The position numbers and the translations under genes were made by a program. A DNA stretch of 64,000 bases from Tubulanus polymorphus (taxonomy: Eukaryota; Nemertea; Palaeonemertea; Tubulaniformes; Tubulanidae), in NCBI RefSeq assembly GCF_964204645.1, contig NC_134025.1, positions 22,164,001 through 22,228,000 on the forward strand. Reading direction: 5' to 3'. A model generated the notes under the pieces. It was not told the DNA's origin, did no database searches, and saw nothing but the letters and a program-made list of their open reading frames with translations. Shown here one piece after another: positions 12,001-24,600 of this stretch. Each line of letters starts with the position of its first letter. Positions within the stretch are counted from its first letter, which is position 1.

Positions 12001-15000
12001 TATTTGTAATTATAATTGATGATGAAATAAATGACATTACATTACATAAGCTGATCACTAATCGTCACTCCCACGCACTCCATTTATTCTGTATGCTTTG
12101 TTAAGCATTGTGTACATAAGGGTAATTTGATTTATTTGATACCTCCTCTACCCTCCAGTATTTGTCATTGATAATAATGATGATATTATTTTTGAACTCA
12201 ACGCTCTCTACAACAATAGATAAAATTGAGGCGATTACTGGGTTGTAGATATAAGATTCGTTAAGATAACATTCTCTAAATAAAAATGTTCTAACCAATG
12301 ATTTAAACACCTTAAACGATGATGTAATGTAGCCCTAATGTGTTTTTGGCAAACTATTCCATAGACGAGGGGCAGAGAAAGAAAATAATCTTATACCACT
12401 AACCTTGGAAATTGCTAAAATGATAATTACATCATTTCCATGCAATTTGCATGGCTATCATATTCTCATAAGAAGCCAGTCGTATTGTGTATTGTCTTAG
12501 TTTAGGGAGGAGGACACTAATAATTGGTTTGACAGTGACAATCTAGTTGGCTGTGTTGGCTAAATTTTCAGCAAAGTCTTGAATTACATCTGCTTTAAAT
12601 TCCAACAGTGAGAATGGAATAAATCTCATGTTTTAATCAGAAGTTTCTCTCATTTTATATAGGAATGTAGCTGAAGCGTTAATCAGTAAAGGCCTGGCAT
12701 CGGTTATCAGATATAGACAGGGAGATGATTCACGATCATCGTCTTACGACAGCTTACTGGCAGCAGAAGAGAAAGCTAAGAAGTATCTCGTTGGCATTCA
12801 CAGCAAGAAAGAGCCTCCGATTCACAGGGTTGCTGATATTTCAGGCGTAAGTCCTCAACAACTTGGGTTTTTATGTATATTGTCGATGTTTATGTGATTT
12901 TCTGCACAATAGTGGGATCATGTAATCCTAATCAGGGATTTGATCAGTCTGGGCAGGGATTCTAACCTGATGGTATCAATACTCCGCCACTCTAGACCCA
13001 GTGCGTATGTACATTCACAGGTTGCCTGTTGTATAATCACTGAAGCAAATTTCACCGATGAATTATAAAAGGAAAAACCTGCGTTAGAATAAAATGTGAT
13101 TTCTGATTCGCTTATAATGACATCACATAGCTGCGCACTTGGGCTAGTCAGGGAGGGTTTCATACCATGGCGAGTCTTGATGCCATCAGGTTTGAATCTC
13201 TGGCGGGGGAGAATGTCAGTGGCTGTACCCCTGAATGAATATTTCACCCTAGATTGAATGTGTGTTCATCGAATTAATATGCAAATTTCTTTTTCACAGG
13301 ATGTAGCTAAGGCTAAACAATTTCTGCCGTTCCTGCAGCGAGCTGGTCGATCTACGGGCATCGTCGAGTTCGTCGCCAGCGGGTCTCGTTTGAGGATCTT
13401 CATCAGCCGTGAAACGTGTCTGATTACATTGCTACTATCGGGTATTAACTGCAGCCGATCTTCGCGACCCGGCGCCGGCGGCGTTACCGTGCCCGGCGAA
13501 CCGTTCGGCGAGGAAGCTATGCTGTTTACGAAAGAGCAGTGCTTACAAAGAGAGGTTAGTCTTCTGGGGCCGGTTCCACAGTCAAGACTTAAGACCAAAA
13601 GTGGTCTTAAACCTTAAGACTGGTCTTAAGTTGTTAGATTGGCTATAGAACTAAGTTTGTCTTAGACCGGTCTTAAGTCTAAGCCCTGTCTATGGAACCG
13701 GCCCCTGGTTTGTGTTGTTCGTGGTATCGTAGTCTTAGCGAATAGCGATTATGATTAGTGTCGTTCAAATAAAAAGGTAACGGCTATCTTCTTTTAAGTT
13801 AACTCATTCGAAATAAACTAATTTTAACTCAGAGTTAACTCTAAACCCACAACTGTGAAACTGGATCTGACATGTGCTGATAATACCTGACTTATGGCTG
13901 TATGGTCAGTCTATAGATAATCAGCAATATAGACTGTTACCTAACTGACTCCTATATTATTTCGGTTCCTGTATCGAATGACTAGTCAAAGTTACAAATA
14001 AAAAACACAATAAATGATAATTCTAATCCCTTTAATTCACAGGTTGAGGTTGAAATAGAAGACATGGATAAGGGCGGAAACTTCATCGGTTGGTTGTACG
14101 TCGACAACTTGAATCTGTCTGTGGCTTTAGTGGAAGAAGGTCTCGCCTCAGTTCATTTCACAGCTGAACGTTCGTCGAATTACAAGCCTTTGAAAGTCGC
14201 CGAGGATAACGCTAAGAAAAGAAAATCTAATGTAAGTCGTATATTTGTCGAATTGATACTGTTTACCCCATTATTGTAGCTGGGTAGTAATTCAGTCATT
14301 AGTCTTTCCAATCTTGAGGGCTGCAGAGATCCTTGTTTGATATTTCTCCATAGACCTCTCTCTCTCTCTCTCAGCGTTGACGACCCAGCATTACTACTTA
14401 CCAGGTATTACTGGTATTATCTAACAATGGCATATTTTCTCGTGTCCTCAAGGATCCTATTATTGCCTATAGTTAAGCAAGTATGGCTTGAAGGATACTA
14501 GTATTTTAAAAATAGTCATAGAGTACTTATGAATATGAATAGATTATGATCATAAGTCCTGAGTGATTAACAGTCGATGATAATGTTTTTCGTTTAGCTC
14601 TGGGCTACTTACGAAGAACCCAAAGAAGAAGTTGTGAAAGAAGAACCTGGTGAGAGGAAAGTGAACTACAAACCAGTCGTCATAACCGAAGTCACAGACA
14701 CTGGTCATTTCTACATTCAACACGTTGACAATGGTAAGGATTCTCTAAGATTTAACATTGAAAAGTTATCAACTTCATTTGTTTTCTGTACTTTTCCTTT
14801 CATTAACCGTTGTATTCATGAATGACATGACGTTTTAGGTCCAGCCTTGGAAGAAATGATGGAAAAACTTCGATCGGACTTGGAGGTCAACCCACCTTTG
14901 GCCGGTGCGTATACGCCAAAGAAAGGAGATATTTGCGCGTCGAAGTTCATGGATGGTTTGTGGTACAGAGCTCGCATTGAGAAGGTCACTACGAATACAG

Positions 15001-16621
15001 TACACGTATTGTATATCGATTACGGAAATGTAAGTTCAGTTCCGGTCATCGTCATCAGCAAGTAATCGGAATTTTTTGTGAAAACGTGGACCATCGTGTC
15101 ATCGATAGCGTATTAGATGTTTCATGTGTCTCTGTTCTACAGCGAGAGGTTACCAACAGCTCCCAATTGGCAAATCTACCTCCAAGTTTCAAGTCATTGC
15201 CCGCTCAAGCCCAGGAATGTGCGCTGGCTTGCGTTCAACTACCACCCGATGTAAGTTCATGTGTGATTCGTTCGTTTGATTCCTTGATGCCATGATGATA
15301 AGCTGCTCTAGTTGACCTGGCATATAGCTACGTATTTATTACTATCAGCGAGTCAGAAATTGCGTCTCTTATAGCGTGTGTTGTGAATATACATCAGGAA
15401 ATCTGGAGCCAGTTGCTCAAAAGTTGGCTCAAGTTAACCAGTGGATAGTTGACATACAAACAATTAAAAGTTCATTGTTACTATGGTATTTATCCACCGG
15501 TTATCTTAACCAACCTTTGAGCAACTGGCCCCTGATCGGTAGCACTGCATGGCAGGTTAACTAGGGTTTATGTCATAACATTCAAATCAGCCGACTGAGG
15601 AAGTATGCATGCAAATAGTCATTGGAATAGTTATTTGTGATTTAACAAATCACATTTGATTTTCTAGGAGGAGGCAATGAAAGATGGAGTCGATGCCATA
15701 CAGCACGACATCATCAACAAACAACTGATGATGAACGTCGAATACAAGGTCGGAAATCTGGAGCACGTATCGCTGGTTACCACCGACAGTAAGGAAGACA
15801 TCGGACAGGCGTTGATCGCCGATGGAATTCTTCTCGTCGAAAACCGACGCGAAAAACGCCTCGCTAAGATGGTGTCCGAATACACGAAAGCTCAGGAGAA
15901 AGCAAAATCCGCTCGGGTAAGATTAATTTCCCGCTCCAATGGGGTAGTGGCAAGCGAGGATTTGCTAGTGGTTCCTGGGTTACCGTGCTCCGATTCTTTC
16001 TCAATTTCAAATACTGGTATATTCCCAGTTGTCTCATTCGTAAATCAATTTTTAGTGAAATCAATATCATACACCGAGTAAGAGAGGAAGCTAATCTTAT
16101 CTTATCCGATGAATGGTTTGATAATTTTTGGATTCGAAAGCCTAGAAATCAAGTACAGATTTTATTGAAAATGAATTGATTTTCACTATGAATGACCCGG
16201 TGTTTGGTGCCAGGGGGGCCACTGACCTGGAGAACGCGGGGAAACATAGATATCTTCAGGGAAAACTCGGGAAATTTGATGAATTTGGCCAAAACAAGGA
16301 ATTTGGATGATGCTACTGATTACATGTTTCCCTCTGAGTAAGTTATTCAATGAAAAATGAATGAATTCTAATATTATGAACCTAGAAATTTCTCTGATTC
16401 ACTCGTTTTGTGTATTTGCGTAATCGCATGGAAAAATCAGAGAAAACTCAGTCGATTTGTTAATGGGCGGAAACACCCTGCGTGCAGAAAGTGTAAACTT
16501 CTCTTTTAGTTCTCTACAGTTCGTTAATCGATTTTCTTGGTACGTTTTTTTTTTTCAGATGAACCTTTGGCGTTACGGCGACTTCCGCGAAGACGAAGCT
16601 CGCGAATTCGGTTTCAAGTAA
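6068..16621 (+). CDS. SND1: Staphylococcal nuclease and Tudor domain protein 1 (Tudor-SN)
   Basis: Eighteen coding exons join in phase: 6068-6118, 6915-7064, 8162-8285, 8367-8451, 9184-9344, 9445-9536, 10056-10211, 10627-10739, 10997-11087, 11509-11807, 12663-12846, 13300-13554, 14043-14231, 14598-14733, 14839-15029, 15143-15250, 15668-15916, 16559-16621. The product is 898 aa (human 910). The start [16 protein letters not shown] matches the human N-terminus. Four SN-like OB folds occupy roughly residues 12-660. A Tudor domain at about 700-790 contains [10 protein letters not shown] and Y-I-D-Y-G-N; its aromatic cage residues are F732, Y738, Y754 and Y757. A split fifth SN domain ends L-W-R-Y-G-D-F-R. 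Known roles of the family: RNA binding, co-activation, spliceosome assembly, RISC-associated nuclease activity on edited dsRNA and binding of methylarginine ligands such as Piwi proteins, in cytoplasm and nucleus. All exon boundaries are conventional GT..AG and no break is seen. Confidence 0.98.
8829..8935 (+). repeat. Dispersed AATCAGGG-type repeat fragment
   Basis: Three near-repeats of AATCAGGGGATT/AATCAGGGAA occur within about 100 bp in SND1 intron 4. The words are the complement of those at 4378-4447 and resemble part of 16211-16480. It is probably a fragment of the same short-element family. Frames open through it, such as 8817-9008, are not genes. Confidence 0.45.
11836..12050 (+). repeat. 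ATT-rich tract and possible retroelement tail
   Basis: SND1 intron 10 holds an imperfect (ATT)n run near 11838-11875. About 150 bp later GATGAAATAAA is followed by the short repeat GACATTACATTACATAAG at 12031-12048. A poly(A)-signal-like word followed by a simple-repeat tail is typical of the 3' end of a non-LTR retroelement, but no coding remnant is clear. Confidence 0.3.
13566..13705. mobile_element. MITE, family with GGGGCCGGTTCCA ends
   Basis: A 140-bp element in SND1 intron 12 has terminal inverted repeats GGGGCCGGTTCCA(C/T)AG. Its interior is rich in CTTAAGAC/GTCTTAAG words that also pair with each other. A second copy in inverted orientation is at 23866-23999 in a TMEM9 intron. It has no coding capacity. 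Confidence 0.75.
14355..14372 (+). repeat. (CT)n microsatellite
   Basis: About nine CT units in SND1 intron 13. Confidence 0.85.
15405..15532. mobile_element. MITE, family with GCCAGTTGCTCAAA ends
   Basis: A 128-bp element in SND1 intron 16 has inverted ends GG(A/G)GCCAGTTGCTCAAA and TTTGAGCAACTGGCCCC. A second copy with nearly the same interior (GGATAGTTGACATA, AAAGTTCATTGTTACTATGG) is at 32587-32706 in TPC2. Confidence 0.8.
16211..16480. mobile_element. Possible hAT-like MITE (CAGGG ends)
   Basis: The 270-bp segment in SND1 intron 17 begins CAGGGGGGCC and ends CACCCTG. Its interior has GGGAAA/ATCAGGG words shared with 4378-4447 and 8829-8935. CAGGG..CCCTG ends are typical of hAT non-autonomous elements. 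No clear 8-bp target duplication is visible. Confidence 0.4.
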
Positions 16622-16798
16622 TCGTAAAACCGTCCGTCGGCCTCTCGTAGTGCGACTACGCGGCGTCACGGTAAAAAAAATGCAGCAATGGCAATGCTAA
16701 CACAAGATAAAGTTAGGAATATTTAATCAAATTTGCAGTGAAAACACAAGTCAAAGTTAGGAATATTTTGAATTATATTACATTGATTTGAAATATAT

Positions 16799-16846
16799 TG
16801 ATAATATATATATATATATACTTCTATATATACATACATATATATA
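16799..16846 (+). repeat. AT/TATA simple repeat in SND1 3' UTR
   Basis: Interrupted (AT)n tract about 180 bp past the SND1 stop codon. Confidence 0.8.
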
Positions 16847-17530
16847 TTTTTGGGGTTTTTGCTGCTGAGTAAGTCGCGGCTGATCGAAACGATAGTTGGC
16901 GTTCGGTGACGGCTTATTCGGCAGCGTTCAGGAATATGGGTTTCGATTTATGGAAAAACTTCCAATGTGTTATCAAACAATGCGTGGGTGCACAATTACT
17001 GTCATTATTCAGTTCCCGTATCTGCATGGATCATAACATTATTAACTTATTCTTTCAACGGTGCTATTTCCCCTTAATGCTTAGCGCGAATATTTCTACA
17101 CGTTTACTTCAACTTCTTCACCATTCCTATGTTTTTCTACGTGTCTATTTATTATTATTATGATGAGGCTAGTATTGATATTGAAGGTCATAATTTTGTT
17201 CTGTATGCATTTAATGAAGTTATTATACGTTGATATTTTTGAAATGTTGATAGCTTGTACAGAGCATACACCGATAAGTATTTTCAAAACCGTTATCTTA
17301 TTATTGTAACTGATCAATTCTTTAAGAACTACTTAACACATTTTGCACCATCAATTGACGGCCATTTTTATTCCACAAATCTATTTGAAGATGAACACTT
17401 GTGTCAATCGCTGTACAGGAATGGATCCAGGCTGGCAGACTTAATGGTACTTACACTGGGGTGGATCAAAGGGTCATGAAAATTGGAGTAAATCAAAATC
17501 TTTGTTGCATTACTGAAAGTCAGATGTTCT

Positions 17531-17623
17531 GGGTTCGGTTCCACAGTTATGAGTTAAAATCAGTTCGTTTTCGATGTTTTAACACTGGAGTCAAATTTAA
17601 CTCACAACTGTGGAACTGGACCC
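17531..17623. mobile_element. MITE, family with GGTTCCACAGTTATGAG ends
   Basis: A 93-bp element has ends GGGTTCGGTTCCACAGTT and CAACTGTGGAACTGGACCC. Its interior CAGTTCGTTTTCGATGTTTTAAC is shared with 31473-31584 (AGTTCATTTTCGATATTTCAAC). It lies inside the likely SND1 3' UTR. Confidence 0.7.
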
Positions 17624-18063
17624 TCGGTATTACTGTAAAATGCTTGCACTTGTCAACCTTCTGAATGGTTAAGTTTCATAATCGGAATATTTAAGGGCTA
17701 CAGAGCCTTGAAACCTAGCAGCATGTTGCTCCTGTGCTTTCACAAACTACAGTTGGTATACGCCCATCCAATCATAAAAGCTAATGCTTACCACTGAAGA
17801 TTAATTTACTTACTAGCTTAGCAATAGCTACCGAGGTTACTGTGAATGAAAAAAAAGGAATTAGGTTGTAAATCTGTCCCTGGATTCATTCCTTCTAGGA
17901 AAATGTATGCCTTTTGGGACTTTCATTTACCTTATTGATTGCCAGTTTGATTTACTGAATCATTATTCATTATTATGATTAGGTATTATGTGTTTATTGA
18001 GTTCTTTATAAAAGAAAATGTTTTAAATTTTATTTAGAGATTGATGTGAACGATTCTGTCTTT

Positions 18064-18069
18064 AATAAA
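18064..18069 (+). terminator. Candidate SND1 poly(A) signal
   Basis: AATAAA lies 1.44 kb past the SND1 stop. It is the first canonical plus-strand hexamer I noticed in an AT-rich stretch after the gene. A long 3' UTR (16622 to about 18090) is inferred from this alone. Confidence 0.4.
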
Positions 18070-19679
18070 AGTTTTATATCCACTCACTTAATTGGAACTG
18101 ATAATGATGGTTAAAAAAAGAGATTACAATAAAATCGACATGCATGGGAGATAAATTAGTTTGTGTTAACTTATTATAGTTTCTGTAATTAGTCTTGTGT
18201 GACGTGACTTATAGTCACGTATCAATCGTCAGGCTTATTGAATTAAACCCGACTTTCAACACATCATCAGCGTTCTTTAACTGATACCGAGTCATTTTCG
18301 ATGTTAGCTCTATTTGAATGAGCCATCACTGATCTCTGGGATATTAGGGTGTGGAGCTCTAGAAAGGTTTTGGCTAGTTGTATGATTGAAGGTTTCCATC
18401 TTCCAGTCATCTGCGAACCAGCTTTCTTCCAATATCCCCACGTGGAAAGAGACTAATTTGACTAAAAATTGTAATAAGTGGACTTGTAAAATTCCATGAT
18501 CCATGTAGTGACCCGCAAGCAAGGATGCCATTAATTAGGCATCCAGGCAAGATCCAGTTGTTCCCAACAAACATTACTTAGGGAAATGATCCATCAAATC
18601 AAAACTAACTTGATACAACTCGAACGAAGATAATTAACATGAAACCATTTATTAGATACCTAGGTATTTACACGTATCGGTAGGAATATATTTTCATATA
18701 AAATTATTCGTTAAATAAAATATCAAGTAATAAATAATATAACAACCAAATACAACCATTATTCGATAAGTTCACGTGTATCACGGATCAACCCAATTCA
18801 ACCGTATGAAAAGTTGGAGCAATTATGAATTTACAATGGAAAGCTGGACTAACGTTTGAATGCAGCAACGTGTGTCACACGACCGAATCAGTTGAATGCC
18901 AAATCATGAAAGCCTGTTTAGCATGGGAGGGCCGTTTAGCACAAACAGGTTGGCTTAGAAGCAAGCTTTTGAGAATTTGGCCACAGAACAATGCCAACTA
19001 TGGGGTGGTATAAATTTTGGATGTTAGACCGAGGGATAAATTTGTAACTAACACGAGTTCGAATGAACTTGCACATTGCATCATTCGAAACCAGCAACTT
19101 TCTGATATACCCATGCGATCTAATGACCTACCGGGTAACACCCCCCTTTAGACATATACGAGCTACCGACTTAACACCCCTAAAGGTCATGGAATGATCA
19201 CTTTCTTTTGTATGCTAAGGGACCTCGTTTTAAAACGAACATCAGGGTACCAGAAAATTTGTTACAACAAATACCCTGCCCAGATTCCTCCAAATTAGAT
19301 AAAATCCAAATTATGAATAAAAGCAAAAATTAATCGTATTTTTGATAAAAGCTAACATGGTTCTAGGTTAAATGGACCAAATATTTCATCCAAATCAAGT
19401 GAAAATCCAGATTGAAAAATCCGAATTAAGCGAGTTCTGCTGTAATATCCCATAAATCGGAGTTCGTTTTTAATGAGGTTTCTTTTGTTTTCACCTAACG
19501 CAGATTAGATGTGCATGCTAACTACCGGTATATGAACATTTGGCAGGCATATGCGTATTTGCATCCACCTGAATAATATGTATTTTGATTATACAAACAC
19601 ATAGAGGCCAAAACAGAAATACATACCAAGAGACCAGTTTCATGAACTCAAAACACTTTTAATTCAAAACAATCTTAAA

Positions 19680-19992
19680 CAGGGTTCCTACAGGACCACC
19701 ATTTTCAAATTTGAGGGGTATTTAAGGTGCTTTGAGAGTATAATCACCGATATTCAAGGGGTGTTTTAAGATCTACTATGAACTTCAAGTTACTGTTTCC
19801 AAACTGCTCCAAACTTGTTTGAAATGAATTGTTCTTAAGAAATATGCGATTAAAATTTTTTTTTTTAAGGCACATTTTTAGAATTTGAGGGGCCAAGGGC
19901 TAAAACTCCCAGAATTCGAGGGTTTTTGTACCCTCAAAATTGAATTATGGAATTAGAGGGTTTTTGGACGTACATGTACTGAAGGAACCCTG
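19680..19992. mobile_element. hAT-like MITE with CAGGGTTCCT ends
   Basis: A 313-bp element is bounded by CAGGGTTCCTAC on the left and its inverted form (GAAGGAACCCTG) on the right. The interior has GAATTTGAGGG and GAATTCGAGGG words. CAGGG-type termini are characteristic of the hAT superfamily. Flanks share only TTAAA, so an 8-bp target duplication is not proven. It has no transposase. Confidence 0.65.
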
Positions 19993-21323
19993 TTAAAAAC
20001 ATTGCCATTAAATATCGAATTTCCATTGTCTAACACAAATTATCGTCTAACTTGCTGAGGAGCGCTGGTCCCACTTTAATGTCTTTTCTGTACGAAATCG
20101 AATTGTCGAAGTCAGTTGCTATGAAACTGGCCCCATATATTGCATACCAATACCAAAATCCTAGCATTAAGTTAAAACATCGATTCCACCTATTACATGA
20201 TTTATCTAGATAACAATAATGACTAGTTTAAATTCTTATTCTATTGAAACAATCAGCAAATGACATGCAAATGATATACATGTACTGGTATCATAACAAT
20301 TTTTCTTTGATAAGATTCTCAAATTCTTGACACAGAGATTCAATTTCCACGATAAAAGAAACGCAATGATCCTCGAATAATATATTGAGCTCGAAGGCAC
20401 TCTTGGATAAATATTCCATCCGTCGAAGATATAGTGGTTTAAAAACGTGTTTCTAGTCTTGTTCAAACCCCCCGAGCCAGGTGGGTATGACATCCTGTGG
20501 ACATCCACAATATCACAATATCATAACTCGCGCATCCACAGATTACTGTACTTTCTAACAGAGAGAAACACCATGCCCATCTGGTGAAATCCTTGACAAT
20601 CTGGCTACAGTAATCGATGACCTTGAAACCCACTATGATCATAAAGCATGTCATGAGCAAAAAATTTGCAATTGATTGCGGTTTACAAAATATGCATACC
20701 GTGTATGTACCGTACATACCAATATAGACTAACTGTATATATTTCAATACATATTTCAATACTTAACGGCGCGGTTGGAAAAAATAAAAACCTAAACTGG
20801 CCAATCCCAATTCCATGTGCTAACAATTTATTAAATATCAAGGTTTTTAGTGTTTCAATGAGAAAGGTCATCTTGGGCCCGATCCACCCAATTTTACATC
20901 AATCATGATGAGATGAAACATTCGCACAGTATACACATCTTTTAGCTACTCGGTAAGTAAAGTGTCTGTGGTTAAATTGAAGTCTCCACGAAAATTATTC
21001 AGTGAATATCAATACAATACATTTTCAAAAATTTCCAAAATAATTGGATACCACGGAGACGGACGAAATGTGAATGCAATAGCCCTGCCTCAAGTGGGCT
21101 GAATATCCAATTGGAACAATAAAATAAACCACAACACGGCCTAATTCTGTGTGGTTCAAACTAGTGATCGAAGGGTCATCTTAAAACACAGATGATGGAA
21201 TCGATCACTAATCACGATGGTCTAATCTGTAAAATCAGCCTTAAAATAAATATGAGCTTAGACTAAAGACATGGCCTTATTCAGTAGTAGTTTGATTGAT
21301 TAGCATAGGACCCAAAATGATGT

Positions 21324-21574
21324 GGAGCCAGTTGTTTGAAAGTCAGTGAAGGTTGAATTCATTGCCATCGGCAACAAAGTGCCATTTTAATTGTTACTGG
21401 CAGTTTTTCGATCGCTCTCTTTCCAAGACGGAATGTCCTTCTCGGTGGAAAATTTTTGCCATTACAGAGGAGGAAGAATTGGCAGAGACCTCCAAAAAGA
21501 AAGATAATTCCTCTTCGGACAGAGCGCAATCGAAAATGTTGGTTTTTGTCAGGTTGAGCGCAACTGGCCCCTCC
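21324..21574. repeat. Inverted-ended repeat just downstream of TMEM9
   Basis: GGAGCCAGTTG at the left and CAACTGGCCCC at the right form inverted ends like those of the 15405-15532 family. The interior is unrelated, so this is either a longer family member or two elements nested together. It lies 35 bp past the TMEM9 stop and so probably in its 3' UTR. Confidence 0.5.
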
Positions 21575-21608
21575 TGAAAATAATTGCAATAACCATTTTG
21601 ATCGAGGC

Positions 21609-24600
21609 CTAATTCAGCATCGTATGTTGGTCGTAAATATGACGTCTTTGTTCCTGTACGACGCCCTTCCATTTTTCTTGCGTATCCTTCACGCGATTTA
21701 CTAGACTACTAGCGCGTACACGGCCACCGGGTGGCGCATTAGCACTGCTGGTTGTAACAGTTTGATCGTCCTGCAATGAATGAATAATAAGAATCCATGA
21801 TTCATGAACGTGCAAGTAGAACAATAGAATCATTTACCATAAACCCTGTTACAGGAGAGGAAGCCTATTTTCCCGTGATTGATGTTCCAAGCTTTTTTCG
21901 TGACTTGTCGTAGATGCATAAAACATTTCTTGGGCCGAAATTCAATCTTTTCTCGGATATTCGCCAGGAAAAGGGACCATCGATTCTCATTAGAGAAAAC
22001 ATTTATTTCTGTAATTGTTGAATTTTCTCCGATGGACGATTATGATAACAATAATATACATCTTGTTAAATGTTAAGTTGGTTCATGTTATAACAAAAAT
22101 CACATGCTTTTGAATGCAAATATAGTATAAATATAGTAGTATACACAGTTGCCCGGCAGTTTAAAGGGTTATAGAAAGCAATAAGAAAGTTTATTCACCA
22201 GGATAGAAAATATCCAGGTTTTAAGTTACGAAAAAGGACTACAGTAAAGTGGGACCAAATCGGATCTGGGCCAATTTGACCCCAGGGCAAATGTTCTCCA
22301 TTCGATCATGGCTTGTATCATATGAATACATTATTAACGACTGTAGTTCCCGATTATTGAGTGGGCTTGAAAGAAATTTGTTCCACCCGATGCAATGGTA
22401 CTAACTACTAAGTACGTTCGCATGTATACAGACATAAATTTATTGAAACATCTGTCGGTGACAGCAATTACCCAAACGTCAACGAATACCGAGACTCAGA
22501 TACAACAAACAATCAAACGGTAATAGGTTTTACGTGTTACGCGCGCGCGGCATAAAAATCAATACCAATCACTAGAACTGATCGAGTACTCATGAATATT
22601 GTAATCGACGTCTCTCCTATCCTAATAGCGTCGGTGTAGTAGTCGATTCGAAGCCTTTTGGGAAACATCTCTACAGAAATCTTATCATTTCGTCAATTTC
22701 AACCCTCTCCCTGTTCACGGATGTTGATTAAACATTATGGACATACAGGGAAATGCAAAAATTCGTATCTCATGGGGAATTGCCTCTTAAAAGAAATTAG
22801 ACAATTTTACTGACAGATTGACTGATTCACATTAGATTATTTAAATGGCTGGGATAATGATACCGAAAAAAGTGCTCTGAGCAGCTTCACTGGATCCAGT
22901 GCTATATGAGACACATATTATCATTCTTATTAAATTAGTTTGTTACTTATCATATACTTTAATGTTATAAAAATCCAAGCGCTTAATTATTTCTTAGTAC
23001 TTGTTGTGCTATATGGTGTAGTAGACTGAAAATATACTGTGAACCTGGCTCAACTCCGAATTTGGACCACAAAATAGGCCTTTCGTTATGATGACTAATT
23101 GTGAGTAGGAATTCAGGCATCAGTCCAGCGTAGTAGACCGAAATGAAATTAGGCACGGCAAATAATTCTGGACGTTGATACTCGACATAGTAGGCCTGCC
23201 CTCCCCTGTCAAATCATCTCAATGATCATCTCTTAGAGGTCTGAGTTTAGCAAGGTTCATAATAGTAGTGTTGGTTGAATATACTGAATCAACCAGTCTA
23301 ACGTGCAATTCAAAATTCCCTGATTATGCTATGTTAGTAAAATAGTGCGGTTACCATGCAATGTGCTTAATGGCTCAAATAGCTTAAATACGGTGCGAGA
23401 AGTTTATCTAATAAAGTATCCCTTAATTAGCTAATTAGAATTATAGCAAATGATAGCATATAATATATCTAATTCTTATTCAGCGCTTCATCTAAAGAGT
23501 TGACTGCGGCAGAGGAAGATTTGATACATGTTCGATATACAACGTATTATAGAAACACATATATACGTTTTTTTTTTCGGATTCAATAATGGTACTTACT
23601 CCTACGGCTTGATAACCACCCTGTTCGAGGCAGAATAGAATTTTAAATTATAGTCAAACATGCCAAATGAAAAATAATAATCGACCTTCGCATTCGGATT
23701 TGAAAATGCGCGCGCAAACATATATATGAATATAAACGGTATTCTTATTGACCATTCTGGACAAATGGCGGCATCCCTGATCAGATTACCATTATTCTAC
23801 CCGGCAGGAGTTCAAACTTGGCAAGACCAGACCACTGCGAAACAAAACTGATCTTAAACAGGCGAGGGGCTGGCTCAATAGTCAGGGCTCGGACTTAAGA
23901 CCAGTCTAAGACCATCTTGGTTCTATGGCCAATCTAACAACTTAAGACGAGTGTTAAAATTTAAGACCACTTTTGGTCATAAGTCACGACTACGGCCCCG
24001 GTTGCATAGCTATTCACGCTACATTATTAGCGAATCAAAAATGCTGTTTCATCATTCATGAATTTTGAGCAGCGTTATCAGAATGTACACGAGAAAATGA
24101 GATCGGCTCTTGCAAAATGTGTGGCGTTTCCATGCGAATAGCCACACCGCCAAGACCAGTTTTATAATTGAAGTATCAAATTTAACCAAGCAGTCGACCA
24201 TGAATGAAGTTAACCTTTGGTTGAAAAGTTAAAAGTTATCTGATCAAGTACTGATCAACTACAGCAAGGATTCATCATACCGTAATAGTCTTAAGCCATC
24301 TGGTTTTCGAATCGCCCCCATTGAACAAAGGATGAAAATACTGGTATGACGTTATTATCAAATATGCCAGAGATGCTAACATGTGTTAATATATTACTGA
24401 GATATTACTGTGGCCAATGCCATACCAGTATACAAGGATTTCAAGGATGCAGCCTTTTTTTCCAGGCGGTTCTCTATAAAGTGGTTAGATATTAGTAGAA
24501 AAGCCACGGCTATAATTACCAAATTCACCTCCTCGTTTTGCTGCTCCTGATACGTCTTCGGCCGGCGGTTCATCAACGGATCCAAACAGAGCAGGAATAG

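Larger units (their letters stand above)
18090..21608. other. Intergenic interval between SND1 and TMEM9 (tail to tail)
   Basis: No coding exon is recognisable. It holds the 3' ends of two convergent genes, a hAT-like element (19680-19992) and a composite inverted-ended repeat (21324-21574). Open frames near 20236-20908 overlap on both strands and show no family signal. Confidence 0.6.

Noticed and set aside
11738-12019. Frame overlapping SND1 exon 10 and running into the intron
   Set aside because: It is a shifted reading of the exon followed by intronic ATT repeats; the correct frame splices at 11807.
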